Of a stretch of DNA of 64,000 nucleotides, positions 52,007 through 63,502 are shown piece after piece. This DNA comes from Bradyrhizobium sp. C9 (GTDB taxonomy: Bacteria > Pseudomonadota > Alphaproteobacteria > Rhizobiales > Xanthobacteraceae), in assembly GCF_002532045.1 (NCBI RefSeq), contig NZ_NWTG01000001.1, forward strand, positions 372,001-436,000. Reading direction: 5' to 3'. The translations under genes and the position numbers were made by a program. Every line of letters starts with the position of its first letter. Position 1 is the stretch's first letter. The notes beneath the pieces are model-generated. The model ran no database searches. It was given only the letters and a program-made list of their open reading frames with translations, and had not been told where the DNA came from.

Positions 52007-54438
52007 ATGGGCGCGTTGTCGCATCTGCGGATAGTCGAGATCGGAAGTGCGGCGGCGACGAGCTATTGCGCGCGGCTGTTCGCTGATTTCGGCGCCGATG
52101 TGCAGAAGATCGAGCCACCGGCGGGCGATCCGCTTCGCCGCACCGCGCCGCTGACGCCGCAGGGGCACAGCGCGTGGTTTGCGTTCCTGAACTTCAATAA
52201 ATCGAGTGTCGTGCTCGACCAAAGCGACGCGGGTGCTGCGTCGCGCCTGCATGAGCTGATTGCCGGCTGCGATATCCTGCTCGATGGGCGCGGCATCGAT
52301 GCGGCCAATTGTCCCGGCATCGATCTTGATGCGATCAAGCGGAACAATCCGGGCCTGATCCATCTCGACCTCGCCTGGTTCGGCGATCGTGGTCCCTATG
52401 CCAATTTCGCTGCCACCGACTCCACGATCCGCGCGCTCACCGGTCTCGTGAAGCTGGTCGGACCCGAGCAGGGACCGCCGTCGCACGCGCCGGATTTCCA
52501 GACCGGGATTCTCGGCGGGCTGTGGGGCTTCATCGCAGCCGCCTCGTCGGTGCTCGGCCGCATGCAGGACGGGCGCGGGCGCGAAAGCCATCTCAGCCTG
52601 TTCGAGGCCTCTATCGCCGTCACCGAATACATCATGTTCGAGGCGTTCCAGCGCGGCGACGTCATGCGGCGAATCGGTGTCAACCGGTTCTGGCCGACCT
52701 TTCCGGTCGGCATCTACGAGACCAGGCAAGGCTGGCTCGGCGTCACCACGGTGACCCCGGCGCAGTGGCGTGCGTTCTGCGAGATGCTCGGGCTCACCGA
52801 TCTGCGCGACGATCCAACGCTGGTCATGGGTGTCGACCGGCTGCAACGCGTCGCCGAGATCGAAGGCAAGATCCTGCCGAAGCTCAAGCAGCGTACCGCG
52901 CAGGAATGGTTCGCGGAGGGCCTCAAGCGCAAGATCCCGATCGTGCCGGTGCCGGAGATTGCAGATCTCATCGCCGATGAAGAAAAGCGTGCGCGCGGCG
53001 CCATCGTCCCGATCACGGTCGGCGACGAGACCGGCTTTTCCGCCGGTACGATGCAGCGGCTTATGGGAACGCCGCCGCTCCGCGGTGGCCGCGTGCCTGA
53101 TCTCGGCGAGCAGCAGGCGAGGCGTGATGCCGCGCCGCGTGTGCCGGCGCCGAAGCCTTCTCCGACCAAGCGTTTGCCACTCGAGGGCATCCGCGTGGTC
53201 GATTTCTCGATGGGCTGGGCCGGGCCGATCTGCACCCGCACGCTCGCCGATCTCGGCGCCGACGTCATCAAGATCGAGGCGACGCAGTATCCGGACTGGT
53301 GGCGCGGCGTCGACCGCCGCCCGGCCTATGTGCTGGAGCAGATGTACGAGAAGTCGGTGCGCTACTGCATCATGAACCGCAACAAGCGCGGCATCACGCT
53401 GGATCTGACCCGACCCAAGGGGCTTGCGCTGGCAAAGCGTCTGCTCGCCGATGCCGATCTCGTGGTCGACAATTATTCGGTCGAGGTGCTGCCCAAGCTC
53501 GGCCTCGGCTACGACGTGCTGAGCAAGATCAATCCGAAGCTCGTGATGATGTCGATGTCGGCGTTCGGTGCCGGCAGCATGCATCGCGACTGCCGCGCCT
53601 ATGGCTCGACGCTGGAGCAGGGCTCGGGCCTGCCCAGCGTGGTGGGCGCTGCCGGCGGACCACCGGTCATGAGCCACACCGCATTCGGCGACGCCGTCGG
53701 CGGCCTCAACGGCGCTGCCGCGGTGTTGACTGCGCTGATCCACGCAAAGCTCACGGGGCAGGGCCAGTTCATCGATCTCGCGCAGATCGAATGCATGATG
53801 CCGTTCGCGGCGCCCTGGATCGTCGCGCATTCGATCGACGGCAAGCCGCCTGCGAAATATGGCAACCGCCATCCGGATTTCGTGCCGCATGGCTGCTTTC
53901 GTTGCAATGGCGAGGACAACTGGATCGTGGTCGCGGTGTCCGATGACGCGATGTGGCCGAAACTTGCGCGGTTGCTCGGTCGTGCGGATTGGGCAACCGA
54001 CGCAAAGCTCAAGACTGCCGCGGGCCGCCGCACCATCGAGGCCGAGATCGAGGCTGCAATCACGGCCTGGACTTCGACCCGCGATGCCGATGCGGCGATG
54101 ACCGCGCTGCAATCCGCTGGTGTTGCCTCCGGTGTGGCACGGCTGCCGATCGATCTGCTCGACGACCCGCAGCTGCACGCCCGCGGCTTCATCAAGCAGG
54201 TCGACCGCGCTTTCATCGGGAAGCATCCGCAGCCGTCGATGCCGTTCCGCGAGGGCGACGCGCCGTATCCGATCCGCTCCGTGCCGCCGACGCTCGGCGA
54301 GCATAATCGCGAGATCCTTTCCGGCATGCTCGGCCTCTCTGACGCCGAGCTCGACGAGCTCAGCCGCGAGGGGATCATCGGCACCGAGATGCTGATGGAG
54401 GAGCAGCTGGTGAAAGAGAAGAAACGGGCGGCGGGCTG

Positions 54439-54439
<1 letters not shown>
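52007..54439 (+). CDS. Fused double CaiB/BaiF (class III) CoA-transferase
   Basis: Cytoplasmic enzyme of 810 residues with two class III CoA-transferase domains in one chain (about 1-380 and 395-800), joined by a Pro/Arg-rich linker near APRVPAPKPSPTKRLP. Each half has the catalytic Asp context: PDFQTGILGGLWGFIAA in the first and FGDAVGGLNGAAAVL in the second, and the GADVxKIE motif (FGADVQKIEPP; LGADVIKIEA). It transfers CoA between carboxylic acids, activating the imported substrate. AGGAAG precedes ATG 52007. The stop overlaps the next start as TGATG. First gene of the seven-gene operon. Confidence 0.88.
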
Positions 54440-55511
<1,072 letters not shown>

Positions 55512-55515
<4 letters not shown>

Positions 55516-56534
55516 CCGCCGCGTCCACTGAACAGCGCAGCCAGCCCATCGTCTCGGTACGCGATCTCCAGGTCCGCTTCCAGACCTCGGATCGCCGCGC
55601 CACCGTGAAGGCGGTCGACGGCGTCAATTTCGACGTCCGCCGCGGCGAGACTTTCGGCATCATCGGTGAGTCCGGCTCGGGCAAGACCACGATCGGCCGG
55701 GCGCTGGTGTTTCTGCTCAATCCCAGCGCCGGCGCCATCCTGCATGACGGCATCGATCCGCTGGCGCTGCCGCGCCGGGAATTCCAGAGCCATCGCCGTG
55801 ACTACCAGATCATCTTCCAGGATCCGAATGCCGCGCTGAATCCGCGGATGACGATCCTGGCCTCGGTGCTGGAACCACTGGAGCTTGCCCGTGTCGGCAG
55901 CCGCGCTGAGCGCGAGCGGCAGGCGCGGGAGGCATTGGAGCGCGTCGGGCTGCCGCAGGAGTTCGGCGCACGCTATCCGCACCAGCTCTCCGGCGGCCAG
56001 AAGCAGCGCGTCGTGATCGCCCGCGCGCTGACGCTCAAGCCGAAGCTGATCGTCTGCGACGAGGTGGTGGCTGCGCTCGACATGTCGATCCGTGGCGACG
56101 TGCTCAACCTGTTTGCCGATCTGCAGCGCGATCTCGGGCTGACCTATGTCTTCATCACGCATGATCTTGCCGTCGTCTCGCATATCAGCGAGCGCGTCGC
56201 GGTGATGTATCTCGGCCAGTTCGTCGAGCTCGGGCCCACTGAAGAGGTCGCCGAGCGGCCGCTGCATCCCTACACCATCGCGCTGCTTTCGGCCGAGCCG
56301 CGGCCGCTGCCGTCGGCGATGCGGCAGGAGAGCCGGATCGTGCTGCAGGGCGAGGTGCCGAGCCCGATCGATCCGCCGTCCGGCTGCCGTTTCCGCACCC
56401 GCTGTCCGCATGCGCAGCCGCTCTGCACCGACCGTGTACCGGAGTGGCGCGAGCTGAAGCCCGATCACTGGGTGGCCTGTCATTTCGCCGATAGCCCGAA
56501 CTTTTCGCCTAACGCACTGGAGACGACGCCATGA
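55512..56534 (+). CDS. Peptide/opine-type ABC ATPase, DppF-like
   Basis: ATPase of 340 residues. Walker A GESGSGKTT, Q-loop IIFQDPNAALNPR, signature LSGGQKQR are normal; Walker B reads LIVCDEVVAALD, with Val-Val replacing the more common Pro-Val/Pro-Thr after the catalytic Glu, a mild oddity. The C-terminal CRFRTRCPHAQPLC matches its partner. ATGA overlap with the DppD-like gene before it and the binding-protein gene after it. Confidence 0.92.
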
Positions 56535-58078
56535 CGATGCCGACACGACGCGAAGCGATGGCGCTGATCTCGGGCGCGCTCGCCAGCACCACGCTTGGCG
56601 GCAGCGTATTCGCCCAGGGCGCGCCGAAGAAGGGCGGCACGCTGCGGATCTCGGCGCCGGCCAATCCGTCGAGCCTCGACCCGGCAACCGGCGGCGCCGG
56701 CTCCGATCACGCCTTCCTGTTCACGATGTACGACACGCTGACCGAATGGGAGTTCGAGACGCTGAAGCCGAAGCCGGGGCTTGCCGAGAGCTGGAAGTTC
56801 ACCGATCCGAACACGCTGGTGCTCAACATCCGCTCAGGCGTCACCTTCCATGATGGTACGCCGCTCGACGCGGAAGCCGTCAAGTTCAACCTCGATCGCA
56901 ACCGGAGCGATGCGAAGTCGAACATCAAGGCGGATCTGCTCTCGGTCGACGCGGTCGAGGTCACCGGCCCGCAGCAGGTCACGCTGAAGCTGAAGACGCC
57001 GGATACGGCGCTGCCGGGCGTCCTGTCCGATCGTGCCGGCATGATGGTGTCGCCGACCGCGCTGAAGGCGGCGGATGGCGGCGTCGTGACGCGCAAGCCG
57101 GTCGGCGCCGGCGCCTATGCGTTCGTCAGCTGGGCCGACGGCGAGAAGATCGTGGTCAAGCGCAACGAGAAATACTGGAAGCCGGACCGGCCGTATCCCG
57201 ACGCGATCGAGATATCGATCATTCCGGAGCTGACCACCGGCGCGCGCTCGGTCACCGCGGGGCAGAACGATCTGATCTATCAATTGCCACCGCGGCAGAA
57301 GGCGATCATCGAGCGCGCCTCGAGCGTCAAGGTCGTGCACGGCCCGACGCTCTATGTGTTCCAGATCTTCCTGAACTGGGCGAAGCCGCCGTTCGACAAC
57401 ATCAAGGTCCGCCAGGCGCTGAACTTTGCGATCGATCGCGAGGCCTTCGTCAAGGCCGCGCTCGCCGGGCTAGCCGAGCCGGCCTACATGAACCTGCCGA
57501 AGGCACACTGGGCCTACGACGCCGAGGTCGCAAAGCTCTATCCCTACGATCCCGACAAGGCGCGCAAGCTGCTCGCCGAGGCCGGCTTCAAGGAGGGCAC
57601 CCCGATCGAGATCGGCGGCTACACCGATCAGGATTCGGTACAGCGCGAGGAGATCCTGATCGAGCAGTTGCGCAAGGCCGGCATCAACGTGAAGTTCGTC
57701 AACGGCACGGTTGCGGAAGCCTCTGCGGCATTCTTCGGTCCGGAGAAGAGGGGGGCCGGATTGCTCTCGGCCTGGACCGGACGGCCGGACCCAAGCCTGA
57801 CCTATTCGCTGATGTTCACCAAGGACGCCTATTACAATGGCGGCCGTGCGCCGGTACCGACCGCGCTCGAAGCCGCGATCAAGGACTCGCGTGCGTCGGA
57901 GGACATCGAGGTCAGGCGCAAGGCCTTCGCCACGGTGCAACGGCTGGTGATGGAGAACGCCCTCGTTGTGCCGCTGGCGTTCCAGTTCGAGCTGGTCGCC
58001 ATGAACAAGAAGGTGCAGGGCTATCGGCCGAACCTGCTCGGCAAGCCGAAATACGACGACGTCTGGCTCGAAGGCTGA
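56531..58078 (+). CDS. Peptide/opine-type ABC binding protein (family 5)
   Basis: Periplasmic binding protein of 515 residues. The N-terminus TRREAMALISGALASTTLGG with cleavage near VFAQG is Tat/Sec-like. SBP_bac_5 marks: GGTLRISAPANPSSLDPATG, LAESWKFTDPNTLVLNIRSG and FHDGTPLDAEAVKFNLDR. Unlike classic Dpp operons it lies between the ATPase and permease genes. It should bind the carboxylate that the CoA-transferase then activates; ligand unknown. Confidence 0.9.
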   Translation: MTMPTRREAMALISGALASTTLGGSVFAQGAPKKGGTLRISAPANPSSLDPATGGAGSDHAFLFTMYDTLTEWEFETLKPKPGLAESWKFTDPNTLVLNIRSGVTFHDGTPLDAEAVKFNLDRNRSDAKSNIKADLLSVDAVEVTGPQQVTLKLKTPDTALPGVLSDRAGMMVSPTALKAADGGVVTRKPVGAGAYAFVSWADGEKIVVKRNEKYWKPDRPYPDAIEISIIPELTTGARSVTAGQNDLIYQLPPRQKAIIERASSVKVVHGPTLYVFQIFLNWAKPPFDNIKVRQALNFAIDREAFVKAALAGLAEPAYMNLPKAHWAYDAEVAKLYPYDPDKARKLLAEAGFKEGTPIEIGGYTDQDSVQREEILIEQLRKAGINVKFVNGTVAEASAAFFGPEKRGAGLLSAWTGRPDPSLTYSLMFTKDAYYNGGRAPVPTALEAAIKDSRASEDIEVRRKAFATVQRLVMENALVVPLAFQFELVAMNKKVQGYRPNLLGKPKYDDVWLEG

Positions 58079-58081
58079 ACG

Positions 58082-59038
58082 ATGGCACGACGGTCACCAG
58101 TCAAGGTCATCGGTAGCCGCCTGTTGCAGGCGCTGCCCGTGATCCTGCTCGCGACCTTCATGGTGTTTGCGCTGCTCAAGCTGGTGCCCGGCGACATCGC
58201 AGTGACCTTGGCGGGCGACAACGCGACCGATGCGCGGATCACCGAGATCAGGCAGATCTACGGCCTCGACCGGCCGTTCCTGGTGCAATATGGCGCCTGG
58301 CTCGGCCATGTCGCGCAGGGCGATCTCTCGCAATCGCTTCTGACCGGCGAGAAGGTCGCGGTCTCAATCGGCCGAGCCTTCCCGAACACGCTCTTGATCG
58401 TCGTGATCGCGCTGGTGCTGGCACTCGTCACCGGCATTCCGATGGGCGTAATCGCTGCGATCAAGCCGAACGGCTGGGTCGACAAGCTGATCAGCATGAT
58501 CGCCTCGCTCGGCGTCGCGGTGCCCGGCTTCTGGCTGGCGATGATCCTGGTCGCGGAATTCTCGCTGAAGCTGAACTGGCTGCCGGCGACCGGCGCAAAA
58601 TCCTTCAGCGTCTCGCCGATCGATGCGATCCGGCACGCGCTGCTGCCGGCCGTCGCGATCGCGGCCTATGGTATGGCCGAGGTGGCGCGCCAGCTGCGCG
58701 GCGCCTTGCTGGAAGTGCTGTCCTCGCAATATGTCCGCACGCTGCACGCCAAGGGACTGTCGATGTCCCGCATCCTCTGGCAGCACGGCCTGAAGAACGT
58801 CGGCGTCAATCTGCTCACCATCATCAGCCTGCTGGTCAACCGCATGCTGGCGGCGACGGTCGTGATCGAGGCGGTGTTCGCAATTCCCGGCCTCGGCAGC
58901 CTGATCGTGCGCGGCGCGATCCAGCGCGATTTCCCGATCGTGCAAGGCGTCGTCTTCACCATGGTGGTCGTCGTGATCGCGGTCAATCTGATTACCGACC
59001 TGCTGTGTGCCGCGGTCGATCCGAGGATCGAGCAATGA
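58082..59038 (+). CDS. Peptide/opine-type ABC permease, DppB-like
   Basis: Inner-membrane permease of 318 residues. N-terminal helix ending LLKLVPGDIAVTLAG; YVRTLHAKGLSMSRILWQHGL is the ATPase-contact region; VVIEAVFAIPGLGSLIV near the end is the family signature. It starts three bases after the binding-protein stop and ends overlapping the DppC-like start (ATGA). Confidence 0.92.
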   Translation: MARRSPVKVIGSRLLQALPVILLATFMVFALLKLVPGDIAVTLAGDNATDARITEIRQIYGLDRPFLVQYGAWLGHVAQGDLSQSLLTGEKVAVSIGRAFPNTLLIVVIALVLALVTGIPMGVIAAIKPNGWVDKLISMIASLGVAVPGFWLAMILVAEFSLKLNWLPATGAKSFSVSPIDAIRHALLPAVAIAAYGMAEVARQLRGALLEVLSSQYVRTLHAKGLSMSRILWQHGLKNVGVNLLTIISLLVNRMLAATVVIEAVFAIPGLGSLIVRGAIQRDFPIVQGVVFTMVVVVIAVNLITDLLCAAVDPRIEQ

Positions 59039-59919
59039 CCGACACCGCGCTCGCTCCGCTCAAGGTGCCCGCAAAGCCGACCCGGCTGCGGCGTTTCCTG
59101 CGCTGGCTTGCCGGCGATCTCCGTGCGGCGCTGTCGATCCTGGTGCTGGCGGTGCTGGTCGTCGTCGCAATCGGCGCACCCTGGATTGCGCCCTATGCGC
59201 CGACCGCGCAGGACGTCAACAACATGCTGGCGCCGCCGGGCCCGCTGCATCTGCTCGGCACCGACGATCTCGGTCGCGACATCTTCTCCCGCCTGATCTA
59301 CGGCGCGCCGGCGACCGTCTATGCCAGCCTGCTTGCAGTGGGCGTCGCGGTCCTGATCGGGCTGCCGGTCGGCCTGATCGCCGGCTATTTTGGCGGCTGG
59401 ATCGACGACGTCATCAGCCGCATCATCGACACCTTCCTGTCGTTCCCCGCCATCGTGCTCGCGATCGCCGTCACCGGCGCGCTTGGCATCGGGCTGACCA
59501 ACGGCATGATCGCGATCGGCATCACGATGTTTCCGGCACTGGCGCGCATCGTGCGCGCCCGCACGCTGATCGTGCGGCAGGAGCTCTATGTCGACGCCTC
59601 GAGGGGCTTTGGCGCGCCGACATGGCACGTGCTGTGGCGCCATGTGCTGCCGAACACGCTGCAGCCGGTCATCGTGCAGGTGACCTTGCTGCTCGCCGCG
59701 GCGCTGCTGGCGGAGGCCAGCCTGTCGTTCCTCGGCCTCGGCATCCAGCCGCCGGACCCGAGCTGGGGCGCCATGCTGGCACGCGCCTATCAATATATGG
59801 AAATCGCTCCGGAGCAGATGTACGCGCCGGGCCTTGCCATTCTCGTCGTCTCCCTGGCGTTCAATGCGCTCGGGGAATCCTTGCGTGTCGTGCTCGATCC
59901 GACCATGAAGGATCGCTGA
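59035..59919 (+). CDS. Peptide/opine-type ABC permease, DppC-like
   Basis: Inner-membrane permease of 294 residues with a basic N-terminus (KPTRLRRFLRW). HLLGTDDLGRDIFSRLIYGA marks the DppC family, and LYVDASRGFGAPTWHVLWRHVLPN is the cytoplasmic loop. Completes a full importer (two ATPases, binding protein, two permeases). The carboxylase gene begins 17 bases after its stop. Confidence 0.92.
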   Translation: MTDTALAPLKVPAKPTRLRRFLRWLAGDLRAALSILVLAVLVVVAIGAPWIAPYAPTAQDVNNMLAPPGPLHLLGTDDLGRDIFSRLIYGAPATVYASLLAVGVAVLIGLPVGLIAGYFGGWIDDVISRIIDTFLSFPAIVLAIAVTGALGIGLTNGMIAIGITMFPALARIVRARTLIVRQELYVDASRGFGAPTWHVLWRHVLPNTLQPVIVQVTLLLAAALLAEASLSFLGLGIQPPDPSWGAMLARAYQYMEIAPEQMYAPGLAILVVSLAFNALGESLRVVLDPTMKDR

Positions 59920-59936
59920 CTTTTGGTGGAATGATC

Positions 59937-62900
59937 ATGTCGTTCAAGAAATTGCTGATTGCCAACCGCGGTGAGATCGCGATCCGCATTGCCCGCGCCG
60001 CGGCCGAGAGCGGCATCGCGACCGTCGCGATCTATCCGGCCGACGATGCGGCCTCGCTGCATGTCCGGTCCGCCGACGCGAGCCACGAGATCCCCGGCCG
60101 TGGCGCGCGGGCGTATCTCGACATCGAGGCGGTCATCGCGGCGGCCAAGGCCACGGGTTGCGACGCGCTGCATCCGGGCTACGGCTTCCTCAGCGAGAAT
60201 ACCCAACTGGCGCGGCGCTGCGCCGAGGAGAAGATCATTTTCGTCGGCCCGTCGCCGGAGGCGCTCGATCTGTTCGGCGACAAGGTCAAGGCAAAGGCGC
60301 TGGCTAAAAAGTGCGGTGTGCCGATCATTGCCGGGACGTCGGGCGCAACGACGCTCGACGAGGCAAAGGCCTTCTTCACCTCGCTCGGCGCCAATGCCGC
60401 CGTGATGGTCAAGGCGATCGCCGGCGGCGGCGGGCGCGGCATGCGCGTGGTCGAGGACGCGGCGAAGCTCGATGAAGCTTATGCGCGCTGCCAGTCGGAG
60501 GCCAGGGCGGCGTTCGGCAATGACGCCGTCTATGTCGAGCGGCTGATCCGCAAGGCGCGCCATATCGAGGTGCAGATCATCGGCGATCGTCATGGTGCGA
60601 TCAGCCATCTCTGGGAGCGCGAATGCACCATTCAGCGCCGCAATCAGAAACTGATCGAGGTGGCGCCGAGCCCGTCGCTGAGCGATGGTTTGCGCGCGCG
60701 CATCATCGAGGCGGCAAAGCAGCTCGCCTCCGCCGCGCGCTACGACAACCTCGGCACCTTCGAATTCCTGGTTGACGACGAGGCGGATGAAAGCAAGGGC
60801 GAAGGCGCCTTCGCCTTCATCGAGGCCAATCCGCGGCTCCAGGTGGAGCACACTGTGACCGAGGCGGTGCTCGGTATCGACCTCGTGCGTTCGCAGCTTG
60901 CGATCGCGGCCGGCGCGACGCTCGCGTCGCTCGGGCTGGCGCAATCAGCCGTGCCGCTGCCGCGCGGCTATGCCATGCAGCTGCGCGTCAACATGGAGGT
61001 GATGGACGAGAAGGGCGTGACGAAGCCGACCGGCGGCACGCTCAGTGTGTTCGACCTGCCGTCCGGCCCCGGCGTTCGCGTCGATACGTTCGGCTATTCC
61101 GGCTACCGGACCAGCGCCGCGTTCGACTCGCTGCTGGCGAAAGTCATCGTGCATTCGCCGAGCCCGAAGTGGACCGATGTGGTGCACAAGGCGGCACGCA
61201 CCTTGCGTGAATTCCGCATCGGCGGCGTTGCTACCAACATCCCGTTCCTCGGTGCGATCCTGGCGCATCAGAGTTTTGGGCGGAACAAGATCAGCACCAA
61301 CTTCATCGATACCCACGTGGCGGCGCTGGTCGGCGCCGCGAGAGAGCACGCCGCGCCGCTGCTCGAGGTGAGCGAGACGGCCACGACCAAGGCCGTCGCA
61401 ACCGAGGCGGCGCCGGAGGGATCGCTCCCGGTGCCCGCGCCGTTGCAGGGCACCATCGTGGCGATCGAGGTCACGGAGGGTGATCTGGTTCGTCCCGGCC
61501 AGCAGATCGCGGTGCTGGAATCGATGAAGATGGAGCATCTGGTCACCGCGCCGCATGGCGGCCGGGTGACGAAGATCGCGGGCGGTCCCGGTGTCACCCT
61601 GATGCATGGCGAGCCGATTCTGTTTCTCGAGCCGGCCGAGGTCGACGGCCATACCGCGGCGGAAGAAGCTGCGATCGATCTCGATCACATCCGTCCTGAT
61701 TTGGGCGAGTTGATCGCGCGCAAGGCGATCACGCTGGATGAGAACCGCCCGGCCTCGGTCGAGCGCCGCCGCAAGACCAACCAGCGCACCGCGCGCGAGA
61801 ACATCGCGCAGCTGGTCGATGAGGGTTCGTTCGTCGAATACGGCTCGCTTGCGATCGCGGCCCAGCGCCGCCGCCGCAAGGTCGAGGATCTCATCAAGAA
61901 CACGCCTGCCGACGGCCTGATCGCGGGCGTCGCCACCGTCAACGCCAGGGACTTTGGCGCCGATGGCGCGCGCTGCATGGTGATCTCCTACGACTACACG
62001 GTGCTGGCCGGCACCCAAGGGCACATGAACCACAAGAAGATCGACCGCATGCTCGGCCTCGCCGAGCAGTGGCGCATGCCGCTTGTGTTCTTTGCCGAGG
62101 GCGGCGGTGGCCGGCCCGGCGATACCGACCGGCTCGGCATGACCGGCCTCGACGGCCCGTCCTTCGTTCAGTTCGCCAAGCTGTCGGGGCTGGTGCCCGT
62201 GGTCGGCGTGGTCTCGGGCTATTGCTTCGCCGGCAATGCCGCGATGCTCGGCGTCTGCGACGTCATCATCGCGACGAAAAACGCCTCGATCGGCATGGGT
62301 GGTCCGGCGATGATCGAGGGCGGCGGGCTCGGCGTCTATCATCCGGCCGAGGTCGGTCCTGTTACGTTCCAGTCGCCGAACGGCGTGATCGACATCCTGG
62401 TCGAGGACGAGGAAGAGGCGACCGCGGTCGCGCAGAAATATCTGTCCTACTTCCAGGGCGCGGTGGCCGACTGGAAGGCGCCGGACCAGCGGCTGCTGCG
62501 CCGGGCGATCCCGGAAAATCGCCTGCGGGTGTATGACATCCGCAATGTGATCGACCTGATGGCCGACGAAGGCTCGGTGCTGGAGATCCGGCGCGATTTC
62601 GGCGTCGGCATGATCACGGCCTTCATCCGCATCGAGGGCAAGCCGTTCGGCCTGATCGCCAACAACCCAAAGCATCTCGGCGGCGCGATCGATGCCGCGG
62701 CCGGCGACAAGGCCGCGCGCTTCATGCAGCTGTGCGATGCCTTCGACATCCCGATCGTCTCGCTGTGCGACACGCCGGGCTTCATGGTCGGCCCCGAGGC
62801 CGAGAAGACCGCGATCGTGCGCCACGTCGCGCGGATGTTCGTCACCGGCGCCAGCATCACGGTGCCGCTGTTCGGCGTCGTGCTGCGCAAGGGCTATGGT

Positions 62901-63245
62901 CTTGGCGCGCAATCGATGATCGGCGGCGGGTTCCACGCCTCGTTCTTCACGGTGGCATGGCCGACCGGCGAATTCGGCGGCATGGGCCTCGAAGGCTATG
63001 TCCGCCTCGGCTTCCGCAAGGAGATGGAGGCGATCGAAGACCCGGTCGAGCGCGAGAAGTATTTCCAGACCAAGGTCGCCGAGCTCTACGCCAACGGCAA
63101 GGCGGTCTCGATCGCCTCGGTGCTGGAGATCGACGAGGTGATCGATCCCGCCGACACGCGGCACTGGATCATGGCCGGCCTCCGGTCGGTGCCGAAGGTC
63201 GAGCCGCGGACGCACCGAAAGAGGCCGTGTATTGATGCGTGGTAG
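59937..63245 (+). CDS. Single-chain biotin-dependent acyl-CoA carboxylase (BC-BCCP-CT)
   Basis: Multidomain enzyme of 1102 residues that carboxylates an acyl-CoA with bicarbonate and ATP. Order: biotin carboxylase (LLIANRGEIAIRI at the start, HPGYGFLSEN, KAIAGGGGRGMRVV, ENPRLQVEHT-like EANPRLQVEHT), then BCCP with the biotinylated Lys531 in ESMKMEH, then a full carboxyltransferase (about 590-1102, with DTPGFMVGPEAEK and GLGAQSMIGGGF). Such one-chain enzymes are known as long-chain acyl-CoA carboxylases in mycobacteria with a Rhodopseudomonas homologue; most carboxylases split these parts. GGTGGA six bases before ATG 59937 sets the start. Last gene of the operon. Confidence 0.92.
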   Translation: MSFKKLLIANRGEIAIRIARAAAESGIATVAIYPADDAASLHVRSADASHEIPGRGARAYLDIEAVIAAAKATGCDALHPGYGFLSENTQLARRCAEEKIIFVGPSPEALDLFGDKVKAKALAKKCGVPIIAGTSGATTLDEAKAFFTSLGANAAVMVKAIAGGGGRGMRVVEDAAKLDEAYARCQSEARAAFGNDAVYVERLIRKARHIEVQIIGDRHGAISHLWERECTIQRRNQKLIEVAPSPSLSDGLRARIIEAAKQLASAARYDNLGTFEFLVDDEADESKGEGAFAFIEANPRLQVEHTVTEAVLGIDLVRSQLAIAAGATLASLGLAQSAVPLPRGYAMQLRVNMEVMDEKGVTKPTGGTLSVFDLPSGPGVRVDTFGYSGYRTSAAFDSLLAKVIVHSPSPKWTDVVHKAARTLREFRIGGVATNIPFLGAILAHQSFGRNKISTNFIDTHVAALVGAAREHAAPLLEVSETATTKAVATEAAPEGSLPVPAPLQGTIVAIEVTEGDLVRPGQQIAVLESMKMEHLVTAPHGGRVTKIAGGPGVTLMHGEPILFLEPAEVDGHTAAEEAAIDLDHIRPDLGELIARKAITLDENRPASVERRRKTNQRTARENIAQLVDEGSFVEYGSLAIAAQRRRRKVEDLIKNTPADGLIAGVATVNARDFGADGARCMVISYDYTVLAGTQGHMNHKKIDRMLGLAEQWRMPLVFFAEGGGGRPGDTDRLGMTGLDGPSFVQFAKLSGLVPVVGVVSGYCFAGNAAMLGVCDVIIATKNASIGMGGPAMIEGGGLGVYHPAEVGPVTFQSPNGVIDILVEDEEEATAVAQKYLSYFQGAVADWKAPDQRLLRRAIPENRLRVYDIRNVIDLMADEGSVLEIRRDFGVGMITAFIRIEGKPFGLIANNPKHLGGAIDAAAGDKAARFMQLCDAFDIPIVSLCDTPGFMVGPEAEKTAIVRHVARMFVTGASITVPLFGVVLRKGYGLGAQSMIGGGFHASFFTVAWPTGEFGGMGLEGYVRLGFRKEMEAIEDPVEREKYFQTKVAELYANGKAVSIASVLEIDEVIDPADTRHWIMAGLRSVPKVEPRTHRKRPCIDAW

Positions 63246-63250
63246 GGCGC

Positions 63251-63331
63251 GTAGGGTGGGTTAGCGAAGCTCAACCCACCAATCTCGCGACACGCAGTCG
63301 GCGGGTTACGCCTTCGGCTAACCCGCCCTAC
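63251..63331. repeat. Intergenic repeat with 15-base terminal inverted arms
   Basis: Arms GTAGGGTGGGTTAGC and GCTAACCCGCCCTAC (one mismatch), each also forming a smaller hairpin with AACCCACC or GCGGGTTA. It begins five bases after the carboxylase stop and may act as its terminator. Confidence 0.75.
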
Positions 63332-63338
63332 ATCTCAT

Positions 63339-63461
63339 CGTCGTCCTGGCGAAAGCCAGGACCCATTACCCCAAATCTCCATTGTTGTGCGTTGCTGGGG
63401 CCACGATCCCGTACATCGCTGAATGCGGTGGTTATGGGTCCTGGCCTTCGCCAGGACGACG
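63339..63461. repeat. Palindromic repeat element, about 123 bases (copy B)
   Basis: Inverted 28-base arms beginning CGTCGTCCTGGCGAA, one mismatch between ends. Where copy A has CCCGG in both arms, this copy has CCTGG in both, so paired positions change together. Together with the 63251 repeat it fills the gap 63246-63502 between convergent genes. Confidence 0.85.
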
Positions 63462-63502
63462 GCGGTGGGTGGGTGGGCGGGCGCCTCGCGTCGCTGCGAG
63501 AG

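Noticed and set aside
59007..59936. In-frame upstream extension of the carboxylase through the DppC-like gene
   Set aside because: Low-complexity Arg/Ala-rich translation overlapping a real permease; the ribosome site and biotin-carboxylase start place the gene start at 59937.
60945..63215. 756-codon open frame antisense to the carboxylase
   Set aside because: Covers conserved carboxylase domains on the other strand and shows no recognisable fold.
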